A stretch of DNA of 64,000 bases, taken from NCBI RefSeq assembly GCF_900110215.1, contig NZ_FOCX01000002.1:248001-312000 (forward strand), read 5' to 3'. The notes under the pieces were generated by a model. The model did not search any database, had not been told where the DNA came from, and worked only from the letters and a program-made list of their open reading frames with translations. How positions within the stretch are numbered: position 1 is the stretch's first letter; every line of letters starts with the position of its first letter. Positions 46,087 through 53,875 of this stretch are shown piece by piece. This stretch comes from Halorientalis persicus. GTDB taxonomy: Archaea; Halobacteriota; Halobacteria; Halobacteriales; Haloarculaceae. The position numbers were made by a program, and so were the translations under genes.

Positions 46087-46779
46087 ATGAGTTCGGACGA
46101 CGATCCGACGGGGAACGACGAGGGTGGACAGACAGCCCAGGGCGGGCAGACCGGCGGCCAGACGGGTGGCCAGACCGGTGGACAGCCCGGACAGGCTGGC
46201 CAGGCTAGCGGGCAGACTGGCGGACAGCCAGGGCAGACCCAGCCCGGCCAGGGGCGTGCCCAGCAGGTCCAGACCGGCCCGAGCGCGACCGACGTGCTGA
46301 ACCGGCCGGCCGGTCAGTCGGTCGTGAAGTACGTCGTCGGCATCTTCGCCGTCGTCGGCGTCGGTATCGGTCTCACCGCCATCCTCGCCGACTCGCTTCT
46401 CGGTGGCGGAGGCACAGCCAGCTCCACGGGTTTCATCAGCTTCGGCATCACGCTGATGGCGTTCGGCGTCGCGATCTTCGGTGGGAGCATCCTGGCGGCA
46501 GTCATCGGGTTGCAGGACTTTCTCCAGATCGGCAAGGTCGACAACCAGACGTACTTCCTCGCGTTCGTCAGCAACGCCGCGGGCTTCGTCGTGATGGGCA
46601 TCATCGTGGCCCTCCTCATCACCGTTCTCGGCGGCAGCGGTGGCGGTGCGGGCGGTGGCAGCGGTGGCAGCCTCGGTGATTTCATCGTCGGCTCCATCGT
46701 CATGGCGATCCCAGCCGGACTCGTCGGCGCTGGCGTCACCTGGCTGCGCGACTGGCAGCCCGGGATCGCCAAGAACTGA
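46087..46779 (+). CDS. Four-span membrane protein with Gly/Gln/Thr repeat N-terminus
   Basis: ATG at 46087 (MSSDDDPTGNDEGGQTAQGG) gives 230 residues. Residues about 10-60 are a low-complexity GGQTGGQ/GQPGQ repeat. Four hydrophobic helices follow (VVKYVVGIFAVVGVGIGLTA; FISFGITLMAFGVAIFGGSI; TYFLAFVSNAAGFVVMGIIV; FIVGSIVMAIPAGLVGAGVT), with a Gly/Ser-rich loop before the last. I do not recognise a named family. TTTATTA at 46058-46064 is a plausible TATA box. It is convergent with the polymerase gene at 46798. Confidence 0.72.
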   Translation: MSSDDDPTGNDEGGQTAQGGQTGGQTGGQTGGQPGQAGQASGQTGGQPGQTQPGQGRAQQVQTGPSATDVLNRPAGQSVVKYVVGIFAVVGVGIGLTAILADSLLGGGGTASSTGFISFGITLMAFGVAIFGGSILAAVIGLQDFLQIGKVDNQTYFLAFVSNAAGFVVMGIIVALLITVLGGSGGGAGGGSGGSLGDFIVGSIVMAIPAGLVGAGVTWLRDWQPGIAKN

Positions 46780-46797
46780 TCGGCACCAAATTTTCCG

Positions 46798-49005
46798 CTA
46801 TCGACCGAACGCCGACAGCGACGCGTCCGTCCGCTCCGCGAGGTAGTCCTCGATGTCTCCGCGACGCCAGCCAAGCGGTGCACAGACGCTCTCGGCCGCC
46901 CGAACGAGCCGGTCGGCGTAGCACTCGGCGTCGTAGTCGGTCGGGGACTCGCGGGCCAGACGCACCCGCTCGCGGGAATCACAGTCGTCGTCGGTGACGA
47001 CGTAGCGTACGCGCTGACCGGCGTGGCGGTCGATTCCCGCGTCGGCGAGTCGATCCAGTGCGGCGACCGAGTGGGTGTACTGGTCGTAGGCTGCCCGATC
47101 CTTCGAGACGCGCTTCTCCACGATCAGGTCGCCGGGATCCACGGCACCGGTCCGGAGGTCCCGGAGCTGGCCGGCGAGCCGATCACAGATCGGTTCTGGC
47201 TCGTGGTGTGTGTCGAACGTCCGGATCAACTCGCGCTGGCAGTCGGCGACGAACGGCGGCGTGCTGTCCTGCCGGCACTCGATGCCGCGGTAGGTGTAGC
47301 CGTCGTCGGACGAGTCGGGATCGGTGACCTTCCCGAAGTACTTCGTCAGCGCGCCGGACTCGCTGTCGGCCCGGGGCACGAACGCGATCCAGTCGTAAGC
47401 CGCCTCGTACTCCAGCGGGACACCGGACGAGCGTTGCTCTCCCGGGCCCTCACTCGCTCCGCTCGCGGGGACGCCCGCCTCGGTGGAGACCCGCTCGGCC
47501 AACTCGTCGAGGGGCGTCCGATCGCGGTCGGGTACGTCCGGCGCGGCGGTCACCCACAGGCTGTCGACGATGCCGTGCAGCACGCGCCAGCCGCCGGCTT
47601 CCAGTTCGGCTTTCGCGTCCAGCAGGATCTCGCGGGCGTAGGCGTTGATCGCCTCGTGGCACTCGATCCGACCGAACTTGGCGTTGGAAAAGCCCTGATA
47701 GCCAAAGCAGGAGACGAGGATCCACTTGATCGCCTCGATTTTCCGGTCGAGTGCCTGCCGGCGTTCGGGGTCGTCGGTCGCCGCTCGCTCGCGTTTCATC
47801 GCCCGGCGGTCGGTGACGAGCGGGGCGAGCACGTCCGGGAGGTAGCCCCGGTCGTCACAGACACTGTAGCCCAGTCCAGGCACGTCCGCACGGTCGTGAC
47901 AGTCACAGCAGACCGTCTCGGGGCTCAGGTTGTACTCGATCATGATCGACGGGTAGAGGCTCCCGAAGTCGAGTTCGTGCACGTCCTCGTGGACGCCCAC
48001 CGCGGGTTCGAGGGTGTGGCCGCCGCGGTCGGCGTCGGCGAGCGTGCGCGCGGACTTGAACCGCTCGTGGCGGTAGGAGCGCCAGGGCACCAGCACGCCC
48101 CGGTCGCGAGCCTCGCGGATCTGGATCGCCGTCAACACGTTCCCGATGGAGGCCCAGGCGAGTTCCTGCAGGGGTTTCCACGACCGTGCGACCAGATCGA
48201 GACAGCCGTCCAGCCCGGCCTGCTCGTAGAAGAACGTGTTCGAGCGGTCGACGACGGCCCGACCCGGAACGGTGTACCGCGCGGGCGAGTGATGGACCTG
48301 CCCGTAGCTCTCGTAGGTCGAGTCCCCGGCCAGACGCTTCCAGCCCGGCCGGCGGCCCAGTTGCAGGGTCTGGCCGGTCGTCGCCGCCGCCTCGTACAGC
48401 GTCGGAATCGTCGCGCCCGCGTCCAGGACCAGCACGTCGGGGTCAGTCTCGGCCACGGCGTCGGCGACCAGCGTGACGAGATCACCCGTATTTCCTTCGT
48501 GGGAATCACCGTCGACGGTCACCGAATCGAGCGGGTCGCCGTTGCGAGCCGCTTCGGGCGTGCCGAGTTCGAGCGTCCGCAACTCGCGGTCGGGCACCGG
48601 CGACAGACCCCGATCCAGACAGTACCGGAAGCCGGGCGAGAGGTCCACGCCGTAACAGCGGTACTCGCCGGGGCGGCCGAGGTCGACGAGTTTGGTCGCT
48701 ACGGACCGAACTCGGTCCACGCGGTCGACGGTGACCCGGAGGACAGGTTCGGGGTCGGCACGCCACCCGCGACGGCGGCGCTCGACGGTCGTGGCGGTCA
48801 CGTCGAGCATATCGGCGACGGTCTCGCGGGCGGCCGCGACGGGGCCGTCCTCGCGGGTGACCCACAGCGTCGGCGCGTAGTCGGTGTCACGGGTCGCCGT
48901 CGCGCCGTCGTCGGTACACTCCCAGACGAGCGGGTCGCCGGACCGCGTCCGGCCGCCAGCGGCGCTTCGCGCCTCGCCGTCCGCGAAGTCGACGGTCAAC
49001 GTCAT
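46798..49005 (-). CDS. B-family DNA polymerase, PolB2-like, with altered motif C
   Basis: This 735-residue protein is shorter than replicative haloarchaeal PolB. Motif A is intact as ELDFGSLYPSIMI with Asp346. Motif B reads KWILVSCFGYQGFSNAKFGR, where the usual Asn of Kx3NSxYG is Val. Motif C reads HGIVDSLW in place of YGDTDS: the first catalytic Asp is Ile (residue 479), while the second (Asp481) remains. The exonuclease motifs are not evident. This pattern fits the PolB2 lineage of archaeal B-family polymerases, long considered inactivated, although some members are reported active. The start overlaps the DUF8156-like gene by 4 bp, so it is the last gene of a three-gene operon. Confidence 0.87.
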   Translation of the reverse strand: MTLTVDFADGEARSAAGGRTRSGDPLVWECTDDGATATRDTDYAPTLWVTREDGPVAAARETVADMLDVTATTVERRRRGWRADPEPVLRVTVDRVDRVRSVATKLVDLGRPGEYRCYGVDLSPGFRYCLDRGLSPVPDRELRTLELGTPEAARNGDPLDSVTVDGDSHEGNTGDLVTLVADAVAETDPDVLVLDAGATIPTLYEAAATTGQTLQLGRRPGWKRLAGDSTYESYGQVHHSPARYTVPGRAVVDRSNTFFYEQAGLDGCLDLVARSWKPLQELAWASIGNVLTAIQIREARDRGVLVPWRSYRHERFKSARTLADADRGGHTLEPAVGVHEDVHELDFGSLYPSIMIEYNLSPETVCCDCHDRADVPGLGYSVCDDRGYLPDVLAPLVTDRRAMKRERAATDDPERRQALDRKIEAIKWILVSCFGYQGFSNAKFGRIECHEAINAYAREILLDAKAELEAGGWRVLHGIVDSLWVTAAPDVPDRDRTPLDELAERVSTEAGVPASGASEGPGEQRSSGVPLEYEAAYDWIAFVPRADSESGALTKYFGKVTDPDSSDDGYTYRGIECRQDSTPPFVADCQRELIRTFDTHHEPEPICDRLAGQLRDLRTGAVDPGDLIVEKRVSKDRAAYDQYTHSVAALDRLADAGIDRHAGQRVRYVVTDDDCDSRERVRLARESPTDYDAECYADRLVRAAESVCAPLGWRRGDIEDYLAERTDASLSAFGR

Positions 49006-49334
49006 TCGTCGACCCCGCCCGGCCAGGGGCGCTCGATCGCGGTCTGGCAGGCGTCGACCTCGCGCCCGCTGTCGTCCTCAGCGGCTTCCAGCGCGGCCAC
49101 CCGCTCTTCGAGGGCGGCGATGGTCGCCTGCTGTTCCAGCGCTACCGACAGCAGGACCGGGACGATGGGCGAGTCGTGGTTCAGGTAGCCGCAGGCGTCG
49201 GCGTGGGCGCGAGCGTGCTCGAACAGCCGGTCGAAGTGTGGCTCGTCGCGTCGGCGGAGCGCCCGCCGGTAGTCGCTCCAGTCGGCGCGCAGTCGCTCCA
49301 GCCGATCCCGGAAGGTCGGGTTAGTGCGCCCCAT
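49002..49334 (-). CDS. Small conserved protein between RecA-like and PolB genes, DUF8156-like
   Basis: This 110-residue protein begins MGRTNPTFRDRLERLRADWS and has a basic N-terminal half (DYRRALRRRDEPHFDRLFEH). The middle, HADACGYLNHDSPIVPVLLS, is followed by a coiled-coil-like ALEQQATIAALEERVAALEA. It matches a haloarchaeal family I recall as DUF8156. It overlaps the RecA-like gene upstream by 14 bp and the polymerase gene downstream by 4 bp. The overlaps argue that the three products act together. The basic surface suggests nucleic-acid or protein-bridging roles, as inference. Confidence 0.78.
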   Translation of the reverse strand: MGRTNPTFRDRLERLRADWSDYRRALRRRDEPHFDRLFEHARAHADACGYLNHDSPIVPVLLSVALEQQATIAALEERVAALEAAEDDSGREVDACQTAIERPWPGGVDE

Positions 49335-50007
49335 CGACGGTCACCTCCGCGGGGCGGGGGTAGTCGTCCTGAGCGGGCCCGTCGCCGGCGGCCGGCGCGC
49401 GGGCGGCCAGCACGCGCCGCCAGAACGCGAGCGTCGTCTGGACGATACCGTCCCCCTGCGGGTAGACCAGCGTCTCGAAGTCGTCGGTGACGAACCGTGG
49501 CCCCTGTGGCGTCTGCCGGCACTCCACGGTGCGGTCGGCGGCCGCCGCGAGGGGTTCGCCGAGGCCCTCGGGATCGGTCCGGGTCACCAGCACCGGGACC
49601 GCGTGGTCGCGGGCGACCCGGGCGACGGTGGCGAGACTCCGGAGCAGGAGGACACGGCCCCGGGACACGTCGTCGGCCCGGTAGGGTGCGTCCATCGCCG
49701 GCAGGACGACCAGCGCGGTGTCGTCGGTCACCACGTCTGGCAGTCGGCGCACCAGCGCGACGTGCTGATGCGCGGTGAACCCGCGAGCGATCCGGATGCG
49801 GTCGAGCGCCCGCGGGTCCGGGGCGAGTCGGGCCAGCCGGTCGGTGCGTGCGTACCCGCGGCTGTCGACCCAGCGGACCTGTCCACCGCCGAGCGCGTGG
49901 TCGAGGACGAGCGCACGGAGCGGTTCGCCGGCTCGCTGGCCGTCGGTCGCGAGCAACTGGATCCCGGAGTCGAGCGTCGGCAGTTCGGGGAGTCGAGTGC
50001 GATCCAT
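49321..50007 (-). CDS. RecA/RadA-like protein lacking a P-loop, first gene of the PolB operon
   Basis: ATG at 50007 (MDRTRLPELPTLDSGIQLLA) gives 228 residues. The alternating strand/helix pattern resembles a RecA fold: GGGQVRWVDSRGYARTDRLA after the first strand, ALVVLPAMDAPYRADDVSRG in the Walker-B position, then RGRVLLLRSLATVARVARDH and VPVLVTRTDPEG. No GxxxxGKT is present, so ATP binding is doubtful. A degenerate RecA-like protein encoded with a polymerase recalls bacterial ImuA with its mutagenic polymerase, an analogy and not homology shown here. The 28-bp element at 50043-50070 precedes it. Confidence 0.72.
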   Translation of the reverse strand: MDRTRLPELPTLDSGIQLLATDGQRAGEPLRALVLDHALGGGQVRWVDSRGYARTDRLARLAPDPRALDRIRIARGFTAHQHVALVRRLPDVVTDDTALVVLPAMDAPYRADDVSRGRVLLLRSLATVARVARDHAVPVLVTRTDPEGLGEPLAAAADRTVECRQTPQGPRFVTDDFETLVYPQGDGIVQTTLAFWRRVLAARAPAAGDGPAQDDYPRPAEVTVDGAH

Positions 50008-50042
50008 ACCCGGACCGAGTGGGGCCATCGAAAAGGGCGCTG

Positions 50043-50070
50043 GCGCGTCGTTTCCGGAAGTTCCGGAAAG
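50043..50070. promoter_or_regulatory. 28-bp TTCCGGAA-type element upstream of RecA-like/PolB operon
   Basis: The element contains TTTCCGGAAGTTCCGGAAAG (50051-50070), two TTCCGGAA palindromes. It matches 24 of 28 bases of the element at 51611-51638 and lies exactly 36 bp before its gene's ATG, as the other does. A weaker third site, 15/18 identical over TTCCAGAAGAGTTGTCAC, is at 50126-50143. Confidence 0.6.
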
Positions 50071-50175
50071 CCCGGTCCCGGTCACGAGCGGAGGTTCGCG
50101 GCCCTGAACGGAAGGTTTCGCGGGTTTCCAGAAGAGTTGTCACGGTGCGGGGTCGCCGTCGCGGTCGCCGGTGGC

Positions 50176-50481
50176 TCAGGCGTGTTTGGCCGCGAGCACG
50201 TCGACCTCCTCGATCTGGGGGTCTTCGGCGAGCAGGTCGTCGGCCTGCTCCAGCAGCGCGGCGGCGATCTCGCCGTCGAGGTGGGCCTGCCGGCCGTCCT
50301 CGTCGGGGAACGTGTCGAAGATGCCGAACGTCGACTCGCCCATCCGGAGGGCGAACCAGGTCGTCGTGTCGGGTTCGTCTTCGGCCATCGGGAGCGCCGA
50401 CTCCAGGAACTCCTGGACCTCGGATTCTTTGCCGTCCTTGGCTTCGAGTCGTGCCAGCAACGCGTACTCGGAGTCACTCAT
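50176..50481 (-). CDS. Antibiotic-biosynthesis-monooxygenase-type (ABM) protein
   Basis: This 101-residue protein has the dimeric ferredoxin-like ABM pattern: YALLARLEAKDGKESEVQEF, DTTTWFALRMGESTFGIFDT and GRQAHLDGEIAAALL. Related proteins include putative quinol monooxygenases and small stress proteins that need no cofactor. The substrate is unknown. It stands on the same strand as the RecA-like/PolB operon but is separated from it by 168 bp holding the shared regulatory elements, so it is probably a separate unit. Confidence 0.82.
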   Translation of the reverse strand: MSDSEYALLARLEAKDGKESEVQEFLESALPMAEDEPDTTTWFALRMGESTFGIFDTFPDEDGRQAHLDGEIAAALLEQADDLLAEDPQIEEVDVLAAKHA

Positions 50482-50552
50482 GGGAGCGCGTTCTAGTTGG
50501 CCGAGAGCGGAATAAACCTGTCCGTGGCGGAAATCGGTCTGTGGCGCCGGCG

Positions 50553-51575
50553 TCAGCCCTCGTCGGCCGCGGGCTCGACGACCCGATATGTGCGGTCGCG
50601 GCTCGTGCCCTCCGCGACCAGCAGGTCGTACTGGACCATCTTCCCGAGGTAGTTCCTGACGGTGCGGTCGGTCTTCGGGTCGTCGACGGCTTCCCGATAG
50701 CGCCGGTACAGCGTCGAGGGGTCGATCCGGCCGGCGTCTTCGACGATCTCGTAGACGGCCCGCTGGTGGGGCGTGAGGGTGTCGAGGGTGCGCCGGTGGA
50801 CCGCCGACCGGCCGGCCGGGACCGCTTCCGCGACGATTTCGTCGGTGATCGTCGCCGCAGTCGTCCGCTGGGCGCGCCGGGCGGCGTTCCGGAGGATGCT
50901 GATCGCCACGCGGGCGTCCCCCGCGGCGGCGTCGGCGATGTCGCGCAACTGGTCGGGCGTCACGGCGTCCGCCGTCAGCCCCCAGCGGGCACGCGCCTGC
51001 AGGATCGACGTGAGCTCGTCGATCCCGTAGCGGTCGAAGCCGATCCGCTCGCTCCCCCGGAGGCGACTGCGCAGTCGGTCGTCGGCCCCGGCGAACAGGT
51101 CCGCCTCGCGGTTGGCGATCAACACGAGCGAGACGGTCGACAGCGCGTGCAGGTCGTAGAGCACGTCCGCCGACTCCAGCTGGTCGGCCTCGTCCAGCAC
51201 GACCACACAGGGGGGCCCGTCGTACCGGCGGAGCCGTTCGAGGAGTTCGTCGTGGGGCGTCGACTGCCGGTGGATGTCGACGGTCTTGCCCAGCCCTTCG
51301 AGGACGCGATACAGCGCGCGAAACCGCGAGTAGTTCTGCCAGCAGTTGACGTACTGGGACGCCACGTCCAGGTGCTGTTCGCGCAACTGCTCGACGGTGT
51401 AGCGAGCCACGCAGGTCTTGCCCACGCCCGACGGGCCGGTGATGATCGCCGGGCCCGCGGGCTCGCCCCGCGTCACCGGTTCGAGGACCTGTGACAGGTG
51501 TGTCACCTCGCCGTCCCGATGTTCGAGTTCGTGCGGGACGAACTCCGCACGCAACACTCGGGCGTCCTCGATCAT
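50553..51575 (-). CDS. Orc1/Cdc6-family AAA+ ATPase
   Basis: This 340-residue protein has Walker A GPSGVGKT near residue 46, Walker B VVVLDEADQL near 125, a sensor-1-type LVLIANREADLF and an RLRGSERIGFDRYG arginine region. A lid with DAAAGDARVAISILRNAARR follows, and a C-terminal winged helix (LTPHQRAVYEIVEDAGRIDP; RTVRNYLGKMVQYDLL). It is compact for haloarchaeal Orc proteins. Orc1/Cdc6 proteins mark origins and load MCM, but haloarchaea carry extra copies not tied to an origin. No origin boxes flank it: the upstream spacer is only 87 bp and holds the 28-bp element shared with the PolB operon. Confidence 0.88.
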   Translation of the reverse strand: MIEDARVLRAEFVPHELEHRDGEVTHLSQVLEPVTRGEPAGPAIITGPSGVGKTCVARYTVEQLREQHLDVASQYVNCWQNYSRFRALYRVLEGLGKTVDIHRQSTPHDELLERLRRYDGPPCVVVLDEADQLESADVLYDLHALSTVSLVLIANREADLFAGADDRLRSRLRGSERIGFDRYGIDELTSILQARARWGLTADAVTPDQLRDIADAAAGDARVAISILRNAARRAQRTTAATITDEIVAEAVPAGRSAVHRRTLDTLTPHQRAVYEIVEDAGRIDPSTLYRRYREAVDDPKTDRTVRNYLGKMVQYDLLVAEGTSRDRTYRVVEPAADEG

Positions 51576-51610
51576 GTCAGACCCCTGTGGTGCCAGCGGC
51601 TTAACTGGTG

Positions 51611-51638
51611 GCGTGTCGCTTCCGGAATTTCCAGAAAG
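51611..51638. promoter_or_regulatory. 28-bp TTCCGGAA-type element upstream of orc1/cdc6
   Basis: GCTTCCGGAATTTCCAGAAA (51618-51637) forms the core. The element matches the one at 50043-50070 at 24 of 28 positions and lies at the identical distance of 36 bp before the Orc start codon at 51575. TTCCAGAAAGGCTGTCAC at 51629-51646 also resembles the third site at 50126-50143. Confidence 0.6.
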
Positions 51639-51662
51639 GCTGTCACACGCTCACCCGTCCGC

Positions 51663-52304
51663 TCACAGCACCGCGTCCTCGTCGATATCGCCCGGCTCGG
51701 CCGCGACCAGTCGGCCCTCGACGGCGCGGGCCTCGACCAGCACGTCTTCCACGTCGCCGAGGTGGACGGGCGCACGCTCGTGGTACGCCCGTTCCTCGAC
51801 GCCGTCTGTGACGGCCGAGGGGCCAGCGACGAGAACGTCCCCGGTGTCGTCGGCGGTCACCGCCGGGACGTGCGCGTCGGACTCGAGGCGTACGTCCTCG
51901 GCGCGTTCGACCCGGACCGAGTCCCCGCGGCTGACGCCGCCCCGGAGGTACACGTCGTCGACAGCGTCGAGAACGACGGCGTCGGTGACGGCGGTGAACA
52001 CGTCGTCGCGGGTGTCCTCGATCACGAGGTCGCCGTCGACTGCACCGCGTGTAATCAGCACGTCCTGGCAGGTCTCGATCCGGGTGTCGTCCCCGCCGGA
52101 GACGACACAATCGCGATACGGCTCCGTGAAGTCGTCGTTCGAGGCGGTCAGGTACACGTCCCCCACCGACTCGATGCGACACTCGCCGGCGACGGCGCGG
52201 CGTTCGACGAACACGTCCTGGGGGTTCGAGAGGACCAGATCGTCGGCGTCCTCGACCACCACGTCCTCGACGTCTTCGTAGGAATCACTCCCCAGCCCGA
52301 ACAT
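51663..52304 (-). CDS. Beta-helix-like repetitive acidic protein
   Basis: ATG at 52304 (MFGLGSDSYEDVEDVVVEDA) gives 213 residues. The sequence is almost entirely short beta strands with DV turns, for example DDLVLSNPQDVFVERRAVAG, ESVGDVYLTASNDD, CQDVLITRGAVDGDLVIEDT and DAVDDVYLRGGVSRGDSVRV. This suggests a parallel beta-helix or bactofilin-like polymer-forming fold. I recognise no named family. The N-terminus has no signal peptide. It lies 25 bp downstream of a membrane-anchored helix-turn-helix gene on the same strand, probably in one operon. Confidence 0.65.
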   Translation of the reverse strand: MFGLGSDSYEDVEDVVVEDADDLVLSNPQDVFVERRAVAGECRIESVGDVYLTASNDDFTEPYRDCVVSGGDDTRIETCQDVLITRGAVDGDLVIEDTRDDVFTAVTDAVVLDAVDDVYLRGGVSRGDSVRVERAEDVRLESDAHVPAVTADDTGDVLVAGPSAVTDGVEERAYHERAPVHLGDVEDVLVEARAVEGRLVAAEPGDIDEDAVL

Positions 52305-52329
52305 ACCCGTCCGATGACACGCCACGCAC

Positions 52330-52818
52330 CTAACCCTTCGGGGACTCGTCGTCGAACGGGCTGCCGGCGTGTTCCGGCACGTCACCGGGTCGCGTGACGA
52401 GGTTCTCGCGCCCGAGGCGGATCTTGCGGACCTGTTCGTCCTCGGCCATCGCCGAGAGGACGCGACTCACTTTCGATTTCGACCAGCCGGTCCGCTCGAC
52501 GATCTCGGACTGGGGGAGCCGGCCGCCGTGTTCGTCCAGCAGTCGGCGGACCCGCCAGGCGTCGGGATGTGCCGGCGCGTCCGCGTCGTCGGCCTCGGTG
52601 GACTCCGTGGTCGTCCGGGTCCGAATCGTCGCGACCGTCAACACACCGGCCAGGAGGACGACTACGGACAGGCCCCCGAACAGCAGTACGGGACGGGCGG
52701 ACGTGACCGTCAGCACCGGGGCCACACCGGCGATGGCGGGCGACCGCCGAACGCGACCCGAGACCGCATCTGTACGGAGACTCGCGTCTGCGTCCGTGTG
52801 AGGGAGTGACCGGAACAT
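52330..52818 (-). CDS. Membrane-anchored helix-turn-helix regulator
   Basis: ATG at 52818 (MFRSLPHTDADASLRTDAVS) gives 162 residues. One transmembrane segment (PVLLFGGLSVVVLLAGVLTV, about residues 44-63) precedes a cytosolic winged helix: DAWRVRRLLDEHGGRLPQSE, then recognition helix IVERTGWSKSKVSRVLSAMA and wing KIRLGRENLVTRPGD. Haloarchaea have many such one-span regulators (IclR/MarR-type winged helix at the C-terminus). It may sense an envelope signal. The beta-helix-like gene follows it directly. Confidence 0.78.
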   Translation of the reverse strand: MFRSLPHTDADASLRTDAVSGRVRRSPAIAGVAPVLTVTSARPVLLFGGLSVVVLLAGVLTVATIRTRTTTESTEADDADAPAHPDAWRVRRLLDEHGGRLPQSEIVERTGWSKSKVSRVLSAMAEDEQVRKIRLGRENLVTRPGDVPEHAGSPFDDESPKG

Positions 52819-52916
52819 CGGGGCCGACTGGTAGCACACCGGCCGCGAACATAGGCGTCCTTGCGGGAAGGCCACCGGACGGGTACGGGTTTCGGCGGGA
52901 ACAGTGCCGGACGGTT

Positions 52917-53846
52917 TCACTCGAAGGGGAACTCCACGTCCTCGGCCTGCCGGAGGTGTTTCAGGTCCGTCACCGTCGAGCGGATCGTCATCCGGGACAC
53001 GTCGGCCAGGTCGGCCGCCCGGGTCTGTGTCACCTCGACGCCGTGGTCGTAGGCCGCCTTGTAGAGGCAGGCGGCCGCGACGCCGCTGGGATTTTTCCCA
53101 CCCATGCGGCCGGTCTCGACGAGCGTGACGGCGTACTCCCGCGCCCGACTCTCCACGTCGGCCTCCAGACCCAGTTCCGAGGCGTACCGGGGCAGGTAGT
53201 CCGTCGGGTCGATGGGACCGATGGGGAGCCCGAGTTCGCGGTTCAATGCGTCGTAGGCGACCTTGAGTTCGCTCCGATCGGCGCGGGCGATGTCCACGAC
53301 CTCGTCCATCGTCCGGGCGATGGAGTTGGTCCGACAGGTCGCGTACACGCCCGCCGCCGCGAACCCTTCGAGCGAGCGGCCACAGAGCAGGTCCTCGGAC
53401 TGGGCCGACTCGAACAGCGAACACGCCTGCTCGCGGATCGTCGTCGGGAGCCCCAGTACCGACACGATCCGCCTGATCTCGGTGAACGCGTACAGCCGGT
53501 TGCGCTCCCGTTTCGGGGAGAGCCGTGCCCGGTTGTGCTGGCGGCGCATCCGAACGAGCTGGCGCTGTCGCCGACCCGAAACCTCCGAACCCGTGCCGTA
53601 GCCGATTTCCGTCGACAGCCCCTTGTCGTGACGGGCCCGCGTCAGCGGCGCGCCCGTCCGGCGCTCGTCGCTCTCCTCGTCACCCGAGCGCCACTCCGGT
53701 CCCCGATCGATCGCGTCCTCGTCGACGACGAGCCCACAATCGTCACAGACTGTTTCCGTCCCCGTGCGTCGTACCGATCCACCACACTCGGTGCAGGAAA
53801 CACCGTCGTTTACACCACCCATTTGTAGTCCACCGAATCGCGACAT
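52917..53846 (-). CDS. tfb: Transcription initiation factor IIB (TFB paralogue)
   Basis: I prefer ATG at 53846 (MSRFGGLQMGGVNDG; 309 residues) because the TATA box at 53868-53875 is centred about 26 bp upstream, the leaderless distance. ATGs at 53852 and 53822 are alternatives. The N-terminal zinc ribbon has CTECGG and CDDCGLVVDED. A B-reader region follows (GPEWRSGDEESDERRTGAPL; LSTEIGYGTG), then two cyclin-like repeats (RNRLYAFTEIRRIVSVLGLP; FAAAGVYATCRTN; and GLEADVESRAREYAVTLVET, GVAAACLYKAAYDHG). It recruits RNA polymerase to TATA/BRE promoters. Haloarchaea have several TFBs with different promoter sets. Confidence 0.94.
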   Translation of the reverse strand: MSRFGGLQMGGVNDGVSCTECGGSVRRTGTETVCDDCGLVVDEDAIDRGPEWRSGDEESDERRTGAPLTRARHDKGLSTEIGYGTGSEVSGRRQRQLVRMRRQHNRARLSPKRERNRLYAFTEIRRIVSVLGLPTTIREQACSLFESAQSEDLLCGRSLEGFAAAGVYATCRTNSIARTMDEVVDIARADRSELKVAYDALNRELGLPIGPIDPTDYLPRYASELGLEADVESRAREYAVTLVETGRMGGKNPSGVAAACLYKAAYDHGVEVTQTRAADLADVSRMTIRSTVTDLKHLRQAEDVEFPFE

Positions 53847-53867
53847 ATCCATAGCGGGAGATTTGAA

Positions 53868-53875
53868 GTATAAAC
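53868..53875 (-). promoter_or_regulatory. TATA box of the tfb gene
   Basis: GTTTATAC on the minus strand, centred about 26 bp before ATG 53846, is close to the haloarchaeal TATA consensus. It decides between the three possible tfb starts. Confidence 0.55.

Noticed and set aside
51576-51662. Replication origin next to orc1/cdc6
   Set aside because: The spacer is 87 bp, with no set of repeated origin boxes and no A+T-rich unwinding region; the repeats present fit a promoter element shared with another gene.
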